Under the pieces are notes generated by a model. That model worked only from the letters and a program-made list of their open reading frames with translations. It did not search any database and was not told where the DNA came from. Positions 22,775 to 33,899 of a DNA stretch of 64,000 nucleotides are shown one piece after another; within the stretch, counting starts at the first letter, position 1, and each line of letters begins with the position of its first letter. The position numbers and the translations under genes are program-made. The stretch is from Anodontia alba (taxonomy: Eukaryota; Mollusca; Bivalvia; Lucinida; Lucinidae). The DNA is taken from assembly GCA_964016985.1 (NCBI GenBank), contig OZ024831.1, forward strand, positions 20,570,195 through 20,634,194. The letters run 5' to 3'.

Positions 22775-22787
22775 AGGTCAAAGGTCA
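22775..22787 (+). promoter_or_regulatory. Perfect DR1 nuclear-receptor-like motif, second copy
   Basis: The same AGGTCA-A-AGGTCA lies in the second copy of the repeat block, unchanged although flanking bases differ (GTAAAAGG against GTAGGAAGG). Function is inferred only. Confidence 0.3.
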
Positions 22788-23380
22788 GCCTAGGGTCATC
22801 ATTTGAACAAACTTGGTAGATCTTGAGTCCATAATGCTATATACCAAAATTCAACCTTCAAGCTTTCTTGGTTCTGGAGCTGAAGATTTTTAAGTGTTTT
22901 TACCATATATGGGCATGGCGGCCATCTTGATTAACGGACCATGACCATTTGAACAAATTTTCAATCCTCTTTTAACAAAGGCTCCACATGAAGTTTGAAG
23001 AAAATTGGCACAGGGGTTACAGAGGAGAAGTCGTTCAAACGTGGGAACGGACGGACGGACGACGGACGGACGGCAAGTGATCACAGTAGCTCATCCTGAG
23101 CCATGCTCAGGTGAGCTAAAATAGCCGTTTGTTTTTTCAAGCCCACATCAATCTTTTCCGACGAAGAAATGAAAGTTGCTGGGTATAGCACTGTCCGATT
23201 TTTTTAAAATAGTGATGAAAAATCAATAAATCAGGAGAACTTACCCGTTTGTTGACATTTGGATGTCTCGTAAGTCATGGCCGGAAGTTCGCGTAAAGAT
23301 TTTGAGTGAATAACCAGCGGCTACCCCTTACGAGATTACCAGGTGTGGAATTGCAAACGAAGAATCACATTGAAATATCT

Positions 23381-23513
23381 TATGTCGAAATTTCGAGATA
23401 ATAAGTCGAAATTTCAATATATTAAATCGAAATTTCGAGTTATTAAGTCGAAATTTCGACTTATTATGTCGAAATTTCGAGTTAGTAAGTAGAAATTTCG
23501 AGAAACCTATCAG
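23381..23513. repeat. TCGAAATTTCGA tandem array
   Basis: Six units of about 22 bp, each centred on the 12-bp palindrome TCGAAATTTCGA or a one-base variant, are separated by AGTTATTAAG-type spacers. Confidence 0.93.
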
Positions 23514-23835
23514 CAGAAATAAAAGTACGAGTATATGTGACCCTAATGCTCTTTCGTAGAAAATCGTAATTTGCTTTGAACCACCCGGCTTATTAGTGAT
23601 GACTCATGATCTTATCTTATGCGCATGCGCAACAGCGTGGACATGCAAGATTGGCCCATCTTTGAGGTAAAATTGCATACTTAAGGCAGCAGCAGTCGAC
23701 GTATTCAAGCAGGTAGGGAATATATTGTTGTCAAACCGTGTGCAAAAATAAATCTTCTTGTAGCTACAACCAGGACAAAACAACGATTGGATGGAAATAG
23801 ATCGGTAACTGACGGCCGACCCGCTCTACAGGGCG

Positions 23836-25590
23836 ATATATCACACCGTACAACTGGCGCCTTTGACCACAGATGACTAACGAGACGACAGATGTAAACA
23901 TTGTTGACATAAGAAGGGTATGTGAAGAAATAGTGCCGGTAAAAATCCAGGAAGAAATTTGACTTTTATGCATTATGGTGATGTTATGTAATGTTTGAAG
24001 AACCCGCAGTAGTAATTTGATTTAATTTTACTGCCTCGTAAGCATATGTGAGGTGGTCGAAGAAAATGTTTACTGAACTTTGCGCAAAAATCCATTTTCT
24101 GATGGGGTCGTACTTCCCAGGAATAAAAGATGGTATTTTCTCTTACATAAAATTTTGCGATCATTTAACAGTAATTCTGCAAAATTTGGCGTTGTAGCAA
24201 GGTTTGATAACGGAGTTATAAACTTCCAAACGGAGCAAGTATCTGAAAAAACGCCTACCCCTTTTTATTTGGCTAACACGCAAGGCAGAGGAGAGAATTT
24301 GAAGGCTAACATGGACGGCGGGTCAGAATGTCAGTTGTTTCTTCCAGAAAAAATAATTGTTCTACTTGAGTTTGCACTAATGCTTCGGTATGGAATTGAT
24401 ACAAGCTTAGTAAGAACACTTTTGCCAGTATTTCCAATTCATACAAAGTCAAAATATCAATTCCAGGAAGGTCAAATAGTAGAATATAAGTGTCATTCTG
24501 GCGATTTGGAACTCAATGTTTAATGGAGGATTCAAACCTATTTAGAACTGAAGGCTTATGGAGAAAGGGCTGGAGTTATATTAGGACTCAATACCTAAGC
24601 GGAGCTCACGGTATACTGTGGACTGAAGGTCTATTGCAGATCAAAACTTATTAGGGGCCTAATATCTATGGCAACGACCTAGTAGGGCCTGACGGGCTAT
24701 ATTAGGGTAGAGACGTATTAAAAGCTGGTTGCTGAAGTCCTATTGACGGCTAAAAGGTCTATACGGAATTCAAAAACTATCAGGGCCATGTAACTATGTA
24801 ACTGATAGTGGTTTAGATAGAGAATCTCCATCGGTGTTCCGTGGTACCTCTCCACACAGATATATATATAGAGACAGTAGGCAGCCAATTTAATATCGAA
24901 AATAGTACAGAATGTGTAAGTTAAAATATTTACAAAATTGTGCTTTTCTGAGAAAATACTGTAACAACCACTATAAACATTGAGAATAGCTACAAACAAG
25001 AATAATTGTTGTGCAAAAAAGAGCCCCTGACAGAAACTACGCGTGAAAATGATTGGTATGTTCATGTACGACGCGTAAAAAATGGTCGGAATGTACATGT
25101 AGTACTTATTTTGTCGAATGTAATATCAATTCTTGAAAGCGATCAAATTCTCTCGGATAATATATTGTGGAAGTCGATTGTATATTATTTATTTACCATT
25201 TTAATACGTCTATCAGCAACCTTTGCTGACAATAAGAATCATATTTGAAAACAATCTAGTATCCAAATTTTGGGCAGCTAAATGTTTCAATATAGTGAAA
25301 CTAAAGACGGATCTCAATAGGTGTGGAGAGGTATAAACGGAACATCGATGGAGATACTCAATCTACTGTTCATTCGAGTGGTTCATTCAGCAAGAGTAGT
25401 TTCATTTTACTAATTTATCTCTCCTGTTAGGTCTGTCGGCTACAACCGTGAAACAGTACTTGTTTTATTACTGTGACTGTAGAAAAGGCACTTTTCAGTG
25501 CATGATCGAACACTTGATTTCATCCCACAGAAATAACTGCCTGATACATCGCGGATTAGAACTAAATGAAGTATCTGGTTCGGTAGCATA
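23836..25590 (+). repeat. Left copy of a large inverted duplication
   Basis: From CACACCGTACAACTGGCGCC to about 24,517 it matches the complement of 26,364-27,114. Text from AAAAGGCACTTTTCAGTG to CTAAATGAAGTATC-GGTTCGG (25,483-25,590) matches the complement of 25,995-26,330. The 965 bp between those two parts (24,518-25,482) have no partner and look like an insertion. That insertion itself carries an inverted pair (24,809-24,858 / 25,327-25,375, GTGTGGAGAGGTA-ACGGAAC). Confidence 0.85.
24080..24523 (+). CDS. Hypothetical ORF (147 codons) inside the inverted duplication
   Basis: I do not recognise this protein. Its middle (FNSNSAK...ARF...FQTEQVSEK...LAN...GRGEN) is also readable in the opposite copy (minus frame 26,637-26,918) in spite of many differences and small indels, so the frame may once have been coding. 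It has no signal peptide or clear domain, and there is no obvious promoter or splice partner. It may be an exon-like part of an unknown element or chance. Confidence 0.2.
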   Translation: MRKNPFSDGVVLPRNKRWYFLLHKILRSFNSNSAKFGVVARFDNGVINFQTEQVSEKTPTPFYLANTQGRGENLKANMDGGSECQLFLPEKIIVLLEFALMLRYGIDTSLVRTLLPVFPIHTKSKYQFQEGQIVEYKCHSGDLELNV

Positions 25591-25994
25591 ACACACTACT
25601 AAAGGCGCATGTGGGCATAATGCCAGCATCCGTATGTTTCATTAATGTATCATTATAAAATGCATAGACTGTCTAATATCATTGATTATTTAAACAATCT
25701 TTGAAAAACACATCTTAAACGGAATATCAAACGTTTATTAAAACACAACTTGTGTGATTAAATTTAGATATGCACCAAACCAGAAGCATTTTGAATTTTA
25801 TATCATGTACGTACATCACGTTGACAAGTGTATGCAATGAAGACCCTCTTAACCTCACTTTATAATGAGAAAAGTGTGGTTTACAAGGTTGGGGTATAAA
25901 TTAATTTTCTTAATCTGCTCTGAAACAAAGACCTCTCGGTACGATATATTCCAACTTTGTTATCAGCTGTGACACCAATGTCGCCGTCTGCTTG

Positions 25995-26421
25995 TATACT
26001 TCCGAGCCGGATACTTCATTTAGTTCTCATTCACGATATTTCAGGCAGTCGTGGGGTGGTTGGGTGAGGCAAAGGTGTCGTGTATCTTATGTCATCCTTG
26101 CAGCAAGTAAGTGTAGAGGGGGACTGTTTTGATTTCTTCTGTTTCTTCACTTTCATTAATTCTTTCTCCCCTGTCCCTCTCTTTCATCTCCTCTACTATG
26201 TCTTCTCCCTTTCTCTGGGAGATGACACAAAATGACCTATAAGGGTTAAACTCGAACACAATCAATTCAGACAGTTATTTCTGTGGGAAGAAATCAAGTG
26301 TTCGATTATACACTGAAAAGTGTCTTTTTTCAGTCCACCATAAGCCTTAAGTACTAAATCGGTTTGAGTTCCAAATCGCCAGATGACACTTATATTCTAC
26401 TATTTGACCTTCCTGGAATTA

Positions 26422-26457
<36 letters not shown>

Positions 26458-26574
26458 ACTTTGTATGAATTGGAAATACTGACAAAAGTGTTCTATTAAA
26501 ACTTATATTGATTTCATACCGAAGCATAATTGCAACCGCAGTCAAAACGCCTTTTTTTCTGAAAAAAACAACAA

Positions 26575-26607
<33 letters not shown>

Positions 26608-27114
26608 AAACAAAAAAACAAACAAACTGTTAGTCTTCATATTCTCTCCTCTGCCATGCGTGTCAGAGTCTTCATATTCTCTCCTCTGCTATGCGGGTTA
26701 GCCAAACAAAAATGATCTGTAGGCAAAGGTAGCCATTTTTCAGACACTTGCTCCGTTTGGAAGCGTACAACTTCGTAATTAAACCGAGTTGCGAACTTAA
26801 GCTTTGCAGAATTGCTGTTGAATGACGTTATACAAGACTTTGTTCCTGGGAAGAACGACCTTAGCAGAAAACGGATTTTGGTGCAGATTTCAGGATTTTT
26901 TTTTTTTGGCCACCTCAAATAGGCTTATGCGGCAATGAAATTAAATCAGATTACTACTGCGCGGTCTTCAACCATTAAATATTATCCCAATCATGCATAA
27001 AGGTTAAATACTTTTTTCTGGATTTTTACCGGCACAATTTTATGTCAATAATGTTTACATCTGTCGTCTCGTTAACCATCTGTTATAAAAGGCGTCGATT
27101 GTACGGTGTGTATA
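25995..27114 (-). repeat. Right copy of the large inverted duplication
   Basis: It is the complement of the left copy. It lacks the 965 bp insertion but has its own insertion, the short element at 26,055-26,255, flanked by the similar words ACTGTCTGAA and ACTGCCTGAA. T and A homopolymers (26,424-26,456 and 26,577-26,606) have grown in this copy only. Confidence 0.85.
26055..26255. mobile_element. Short dispersed element, MITE-like (copy 2)
   Basis: It corresponds to 2,755-3,015: GGTGGTTGGGTGAGGCAAAGG, TGTATCTTATGTCA, TTTCTTCTGTTTCTTCACTT and ACACAAAATGACC-A-AAGGG in the same order. It interrupts the right copy of the inverted duplication. Confidence 0.7.
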
Positions 27115-27266
27115 TTAAACATTTACTATGCCGGTATAAAATGAAATGTTGTAAGATAAAACTTGCAAAAACAGATGTGACTTAACACACAGGTATGTGC
27201 ATCGTCTGTACTTTAAGTATCGGATACCTTACCCTAGACTGGCTCCAGTCGTTTTTGTTTTATATC

Positions 27267-27269
<3 letters not shown>

Positions 27270-27316
<47 letters not shown>
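27270..27316. repeat. (TC)n microsatellite
   Basis: An uninterrupted TC array just outside the right copy of the inverted duplication. Confidence 0.95.
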
Positions 27317-27317
<1 letters not shown>

Positions 27318-27762
27318 AATCCAACCAAGTTACCTATGACTGAATAAAAACTTTCTTTCTAGCCAAGGGACTGAAGTAAACAAAAATTCTACAAGCTAAT
27401 CCAGTGTTGTGTCCCCTCAAAAAAGAAAGAGAAGAAAAAGAAAGAAAAGAAAAATATATAAAGGGTCTGGGGCCAGACTAACCTTACCCCTTCGCCGTAC
27501 TTATTCTAATATATGAAAAAGAATACCTGACTACCTGCTGATTTGTCTAAACACTGCTGGATGAATGGCAAACAGTGTTCTGATCTGGGTGTACACTTTT
27601 TGCTCGGGCCTGTCTGTCTGAATACTTCCGTAGGTTTTATACGTTAGATCTGGTATGTAAAGTGATATTATGAATATGCAAATTAGTCCAGTCAGGCCAG
27701 TAAGAGTATGTGCGAAAAGGTCAGAAGTCATCCTATATAAGCAGACCATCATCCCTCGCCAC

Positions 27763-28012
27763 GGGTATCAGGCCCCGATGTTATTAAACTTTTTTTATGC
27801 TCATCTCAGCTGAGCATGAAATTTTCTCTGCTAATAAATATGAAAATGCCAATTAAAGTTGGCGTTTTCATATTTATTAGCAGAGAGAATGTAATGCTCA
27901 GCTATGATTAGCAAGAAAGAATGTGCAATTGTTAGTAATTTGAGATTTATTAGCAGGACAAAATTCATGCTCAGCTGAGTTGAGCATGCAAAAAGTTTTA
28001 TAACCTCGGGGC
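27763..28012. mobile_element. MITE with CCCCGAGGTTATAAAAC-type ends
   Basis: The left end CCCCGATGTTATTAAACTTT...ATGCTCA-CTCAGCTGAGCATG is complementary to the right end CATGCTCAGCTGAGTTGAGC...AAAGTTTTATAACCTCGGGG. A central perfect hairpin (27,832-27,891) has arms TCTCTGCTAATAAATATGAA and complement. A truncated copy lies at 49,774, and fragments lie near 7,870 and 51,455. Confidence 0.88.
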
Positions 28013-28797
28013 CAGGATCGATTCAGGATATCCCTTTAAGGGGTGGGATTCATCTGGTAGATTTTCCTCGAGTCAGCTTTTGTGACTTCCTGCTTGCTTC
28101 CCTGAACACCAAACTCCTTCGGAAAAGGGGCCTTCTCTAAAATAATATATGTTGTGTGTACGCCGTAATTTCAATTTTTAAAAGTACCGAACATACATCT
28201 CAGTTTGTGTGAAAACATACTTCAGCGCATTGATTTCGCTAAATGTATTTTGAAGTCCATATTGTGCCGGTGATACTGTGACAATGACATGAATCGGCTT
28301 CCATAAATTGTGTATTTACGTGATATGAATTTCACGCCTTTATTCAAGCACATTCAATTCATCTGCTTATTTATAGAGCACTGTGTAAAATTTAGTCGAT
28401 TTTAGCCAAATTGTGCACATGTCGTAAAAACAGTAATTTAAAACATGTGCTATGTGACTTTCTGTTTCAAGCCGTCGGCGCCTAGCCAACTCTTTGTCAT
28501 TTAATAACAAGACAGACAATACCGTATTTGTATCCAAACATACCAGACCTAGGTCAGACGTCGCACAATGCGGAGTCCGATCTTAGTTTGTACAGTTTGT
28601 CCGTGTTATCTTGATATGGCACTAGGCTCTGAATGATCGTTTTATGTATGATGAAATGTCGAGACCGAGCCACATGAGCTTAGTCTGTAGACATCCTGTG
28701 GCAATTCGTTCGCATTAATATGGGCTGCGACGCAGAACGGTTGTCTTTCCATAAAGCTGCTCACATAAGATTGTGCATTATGAATTGAGCCAGCGCA

Positions 28798-29011
28798 CGA
28801 CAAAACCTACAATAAGACCTGTGGGACCAGCAAAGACTTAGATAAGCCTATAAATCCACCCAGTGTGGCAAGGGTTCTTGTTCATTACTATTTGAATAGC
28901 CTGGCGACTGTAGAAGTCGCATACAATCAGCGAAGATTTAGATCAGACTGTGCGGAAGCGCAGGCTGATCTGTCAGTGCTGATCGCACTGGTTTTAGTGT
29001 AGGTTTTGTCG
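28798..29011. mobile_element. MITE with CGACAAAACCTACA ends
   Basis: CGACAAAACCTACAATAAG at the left is the complement of TTAGTGTAGGTTTTGTCG at the right. The interior includes CGAAGATTTAGATCAGACTG and GCGCAGGCTGATCTGTCAG, words also found in the 57,786 family. No other copy with these ends is in the window. Confidence 0.7.
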
Positions 29012-30108
29012 TCGCTGACTCATATACATGTATTTTTGTGAAACCTTTTATGTAAATAATAGGGTTGTGTAGTATCTAAGAGTCATATTTCAGGTTTCTT
29101 AACTCAAATGCACTTAGAATATATCAAAATGCTAGATGCATGAGATAATTTCAGCACTGAGTAGAACTTATGTGTTTATATATTAAGCTTTCACCGTTGT
29201 TTATATATCTCTGAGGTATACATTGGACACACCATGAAAAAAATGAAAGCCAACTTCTATAGAATATAATTTTTTAAGACAAGTAGGACTGAATCTATAC
29301 CTCTTTTCAATATTTTGGTGTCGGCCTTTCTCATTTAACAAATTTTAGCTGCGGCATCGAACATTTACCAACGTTTTCCTACACGGATAATTAAGATGAA
29401 TAAACAGATCTTTTTCTACATCTAAATTTGATTTAAAATATTTATAATGCATTCCTTTTGGAGAACCTGTAATAGTTTGTCACCAATTTTAAATTGAGAT
29501 GTCTTTTATGCTCTGTTTAAACAAGTACGAAAAATTATTGTTTCTAATCTCATTCGGGATCCAAGTTTATGCAAATCCGAACTAAAAAGAAATGATTTAA
29601 TATGTGTTGCCCATGTCATTTTGTCTGCATCCGTCAGTGCTTTCAGCATCAAGTAACATTGACGTGGGAATCTGTTGTTTAGGCATTTGTAGTAGCTTCA
29701 ACCAATATTTTATAGCTTGCGTCATATACGAGACTACAAGGAAGACAGTCATGCTCTCCAACAGTAACAGCATCGTTCGTATTTTGTTTTAATCCAATGT
29801 TTTATTTACAGAGCTTAGTTTGTATTTTTCTATTTCCTCGATGTACTCATACCCCTAAAATTTCAGCACCGTAACAGCCTATAGGTTTAACAATGGAGTC
29901 ATGAAGTTTAAACGCGTCTGACGGATAAGAGAAATCATTTTTCCCTCGAAACATGAAAATACTCGCAGCTGCTTTCTGTACTTGTTTTGCTAATAACTCT
30001 TTAGTTTTGACCAAACTAATTTGGGTGTAAAGTACAGACCTAAATATTATGTATAGAAATAGTTTCTATCTCTACAACTTCATGGTGCGATTTTTCAATT
30101 TGTCTTTT
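29012..30108. other. Gene-free stretch
   Basis: AT-rich sequence without a recognisable gene, array or element. The small frames lack domain-like features. Confidence 0.4.
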
Positions 30109-31250
30109 ATTTTACTCTACTGTAGCTGGTGTTGTGCCGTGTTGCGGCTGTAAAAGTCTCCCCGAACATCATCATAGTGCAGGTTATATTTTATTTCCTT
30201 TGGAATCATTGCGCCTATCCTGGTTATTTTGAAAATCAAATACCACTTAAGCTGGCGCTAGAGGGTATATGCAGCCTCGCAAACTATAGTGTTGCATATG
30301 TAGAGACTCAATAAAACCGAGTCTCCGATTTTCATGATTTTGTGTGTTCTTTGTTTCCAAAGGCAATCCTTTTTGACTTTTATTTTTCTCTACTGTAGCT
30401 GGTGTTATGCCGTGTGACGGCCGTAGAAACGTTTCCCCGTACATCATCATAGTGCAGGTTTTATTTCATTTCTTTGGGATCATTGAGCACCTGGTTATTT
30501 TGAAAAACGAATACCGCTTAAGCCGGCGCTGGGGTGGTGGGGTGTGGGTGGGGGGAAAGCGTATGAAGCCTCGCAATCTGCAGTGTTACATATGAAGAGA
30601 CTCAATCAAACCGAGTCTCTGATTTTCGTGATTTTGTGTCTTCTTTGTTTCCAAAGGCAATCTTTTTTTTATTTTTATATTACACAACCGTAGTGGGTGT
30701 TGTGCCGTGTGGAGGCCTTAAAAAGTCTTCCCGTATATCATCAAAGTGCAGGTTATATTTTATTTCCTTTGGGATCATTGAGGTCATCCTGGTTATTTTG
30801 AAAATCGAATACTGCTTTAGCCGACGCTATGGGGCATATGCAGCCTAGCAAACTACAGTGTTACATATGAAGAGACTCAATCGAACCGAGTCTTCGATTT
30901 TCATGATTTTTGTGTTCTTTTTTTCCAACGTCAATCCTTATTTAATTTTTATTTTACACTACTGTAGCTGGTGTTGTGCCGTGTGGCCGCCGTAAAAATC
31001 TCCCCGTACATCATCATAGTGCAGGTTATACTTTATATTTCCTTTGGGATCATTTAACCAATCCTGGTTATTTTGAATATCGAATACCGCTTTAGCCGGC
31101 GCCGAGGGAGGGGTGGTGGGGGTGTATGCAGCCTCGCAAACTACAGTGTTGCATAAGAAGAGACTCAATCAAACCAAGTCTCCGATTTTCCTGATTTTGT
31201 GCGTTCTTTGTTTCCAAAGGCAATCTTTTTTTTACTTTTATTTTACTATC
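30109..31250 (+). repeat. Four-copy tandem array, about 280 bp units
   Basis: The anchor TAG-TGGTGTTGTGCCGTG lies at about 30,126, 30,399, 30,693 and 30,967. Each unit continues with CATCATAGTGCAGGTTATAT, TATTTTGAAAATCGAATACC, GCAGCCTCGCAAACTACAGT, GAAGAGACTCAATC-AACCG and CTTTGTTTCCAAAGGCAATC. Units 2 and 4 have G-rich expansions (GGGGTGGTGGGG) at the same internal place. A weak relative lies at about 53,905-53,975. Confidence 0.94.
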
Positions 31251-31383
31251 CCTCCGTTTTGGAAGATCGTTTTGTTTTGCTTAATTGAATTTCATGGCCA
31301 CACTTTTATAAAATGTGTCAGTTAAATCAATAAAAGTGTAGCCCTCGCCCTACGCGCTCGTCAGGATATATTTCATAAGCAAG

Positions 31384-31500
31384 TATGTATGTATTTATGT
31401 ATGTAAGTATGTATGTATGTATGTATGTATGTATGTATGTATAGCGCTCACCCTTCGCGCTCGTCAGAAATTTCATGTATGTGTGTATGTATGTATGGTT
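31384..31500. repeat. (TATG)n microsatellite with GCGCTCGTCAG words
   Basis: Two TATG arrays (31,384-31,441 and 31,475-31,497) alternate with copies of CC-TCGCGCTCGTCAG-A, suggesting a short higher-order repeat of about 65-110 bp. Confidence 0.85.
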
Positions 31501-31529
31501 GACACTCGTCCTACGCACTCGTCAGGATT

Positions 31530-32250
31530 TTATAGGCCAAAGGGTTAATATGGGGAAGAGGGCCACAAGGTTGTGAGTCCGCTTGGTGCTGGATGGAAGT
31601 GATATCAGGACTTGAAAATACAATGAACTACTTGGTAAACGTTTATAACTTTACCCAGTTCAACTCAACTATGCAAACATCAGAGCACGAACAGAAGAGA
31701 CGAAACACAGGCAATGACAGTCTTACAGTTCAAATTCACAGTGCAGTCACCTTCATTACCACAGATAGTATAAGAAATAATGGTACTGTAGATTCTAACA
31801 TGAGCCTCTGCAATAACATTACTAAATGAGTGATAAACGGCGCCACGTATATTGAGACAACACAGTGGAATGAAGATGAACTACCCTATCAATATAAGTT
31901 TCATATATAAGTATGTATGTAGATATTAGTATATGCCTCCAAGGTGCAACAGGGACGCTGAGAGCATTCACCATCAGTACCTTATTAAGCTATCCGGACA
32001 GGTTGAAGCACTGAATGCTAGAAAGGTGAATGAGTGGGAGGGGAAGGGTAAACAATGTCTTATTTAACTAAAATAAAAATGTATTAACCTCTCCAAAAAC
32101 ACTATTGTATCTCTGATATGTTGACATTATCAGGGAATGGTTCACAGTCTTGAATAGTTTGACTTTAACTGGCGTAAATGGGGTAGAATGTAGACTAGAT
32201 CTGTATAATGTAGATGAATAGCTTTGTAGAGTATGCAGCTGAAATGGCAG
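31530..32250. other. Gene-free stretch
   Basis: A 78-codon Asn/Thr-rich frame at 31,593-31,829 has no recognisable domain and I do not call it. Nothing else is visible. Confidence 0.4.
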
Positions 32251-32256
32251 ATGAAG

Positions 32257-32462
32257 CTTTCCAGAATGGTTCCAGGAAACAGTCCGGATCAGTTAGTGTT
32301 CCGGGATGGTTCAAGGAATCCGTTAAGAACAGTAATATTCCAGAATGGTTCAGGGAAACAGTCAAGAACAGTTAATATCCCAGAAAGGTTCCCCAAAACA
32401 GTCAGGAATAATTAGTATTCCGGAATGGTTCAATCAAACAGTCAGGAATAGTTAGTTGTTTA
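32257..32462 (+). repeat. Minisatellite, five units of about 43 bp
   Basis: The unit CCAGAATGGTTCAGGGAAAC-AGTCA-GAACAGTTAGTATT repeats five times with substitutions. Confidence 0.9.
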
Positions 32463-33215
32463 CAGGGAAGCAACTTCACCGGGTCCGTATACTAAGATAC
32501 ATCAGACCCCAACAAGATCAGCAGTTCGCTGGGCCTTATATAGGCTCTGCTGCGCGTGAACCGTGATGTCATAAATGGCATATGACGATACAAAAATAAG
32601 CACGTGACTGTCAGGTGATCCAGGCGGAACACTCGGTACTGTAATGCTGAACGGTGAGAACCGAGTGATCCCGAACGGATTAAAATGGAAGACGCCATTG
32701 CTGAAATCACAATCCACCGATTCAGAAAAATAAATGGACATGTAAGCTGCAAAATGATATTTAAGAAAAAGTTATCTATGGAAGCTTGTGCAGATACAAT
32801 GAAAGATTGGATTCAGGATAATTAGCGGCGAAGGTAACTTAGCATTATTAAATAATGAGGGTGAATTGGGTCGAGACGTTGACCTAATTACGAGGTCAGT
32901 TGTACATGAAGGTAAACATAAGAGGGCACGGAAAATGAAATAAGCTGCTCTAGATCAAAAGTGGGGTCGGAATCGAAATTACTGCTACAGGTAGATATAC
33001 AAGGAAATCCCTCAAAGAACCGTAATAATGTCTTTGACAGAAAAAAAAGGAAATGATGAATCTCATGCCCGTCTCTTGTTGACCTAAATTCAGACAGATT
33101 GTACATGCATGTAAACAAACATTCATACACGTGGAACATACATATCAGAACAGGACAGGCTGGGCAGGGTCGCTACAAAAGGTAAGAAAAAAAATAAACC
33201 TTTGTAGCCGGACTA
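32463..33215. other. Gene-free stretch
   Basis: Two overlapping minus frames at about 32,492-32,752 are shadows of each other. No domain, array or element is recognised. Confidence 0.4.
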
Positions 33216-33219
33216 CAGT

Positions 33220-33850
33220 ATCAGAAAAAAGGAGACATCGTCAGCGAACATTACGGCTATCAAATCTTGAATATGATTTGAGACGAACATGCCACGGTCA
33301 GTTTTAGATTTCAAGTATGCAACCAAGTCATTTATAAAAAGGGAAAAGATTATCGGTGATCTCACACAACCTCGTCGGGTTCCCACGCTGCATTCAAAAC
33401 TTTAAATGAGTTATTTACCACTGCACAAGATTTTAATTGGTTATACATGGATTGAAATATCTTTAGAAATTTACCATTTGACTTTATATCTTGCCTCTGT
33501 AAATCCAATATTTTGTTGTGCGGTTTACTGTCAAACGCCCGACGAAAATCAACAGATATACAGTAGAATCTTCCTCTGGCTCGCATAAAAAATTTTGTAT
33601 AACATATTGTAAAGAAAAAAGTGTTGTCTATTTTAGAATAGTGTTTGCAGAAGCAACTTGGAATTACATTGTTACTTTCCGCCCATGTTTGTAATCTGAA
33701 ATTAAGAATGTTTGTAAAGATTTTGCCAATACTATTTATAAGGGAAATACCATGAAATTATCCGGGTTCATAATATCTCCCTTTTTTGTGTACAGGGCAC
33801 TTGATATTTTTGCACCACCCAAGGGCAAGCTTGATGTTGTTCAGTTATTT
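33220..33850 (-). mobile_element. LINE relic, reverse-transcriptase core
   Basis: On the minus strand, pieces in different frames give HKKGDIMNPDNF (near 33,770), then DFRRAFDS with the first catalytic Asp of motif A (near 33,555), then SPIIFSLFINDL (near 33,345), then a FADDV box with the catalytic Asp pair (near 33,237). They occur in the order expected for a non-LTR reverse transcriptase. Frameshifts and stops separate them, so the copy is dead. It is a different family from the element next to it. Confidence 0.8.
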
Positions 33851-33899
33851 CTGACCATAAGCAACCTTGTCTGTAGTTGATTTACTTGTGTTTTTTTAT

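Larger units (their letters stand above)
21340..23116 (+). repeat. Long dispersed repeat with internal tandem part
   Basis: The block at about 21,340-21,580 (CAGCCATAAGTCTT-AATACATTTTGA, CGCAAATTTTACCTTGCCGTA, CATCATTTGAACAAACTTG) returns at 22,660-22,900. Between them, units of about 190 bp (CAATAACTTT-GAAGG-ATGCATTGATTTCATTC, ACAGGTCAAGTTCGATATTGG, GAGTTATGGCCCTTTTTCGA) repeat about four times between 21,680 and 22,310. The tail GACGGACGGACGACGGACGG then GCTCATCCTGAGCCATGCTC ends near 23,116. I see no protein in it. Confidence 0.85.

Noticed and set aside
23381..23513. CRISPR-like array of palindromes
   Set aside because: The spacers are themselves repeats of about 10 bp and the context is eukaryotic; it is a simple tandem array.
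32492..32752. Two overlapping minus-strand frames of 79 and 86 codons
   Set aside because: They are frame-shifted readings of the same DNA without recognisable features.
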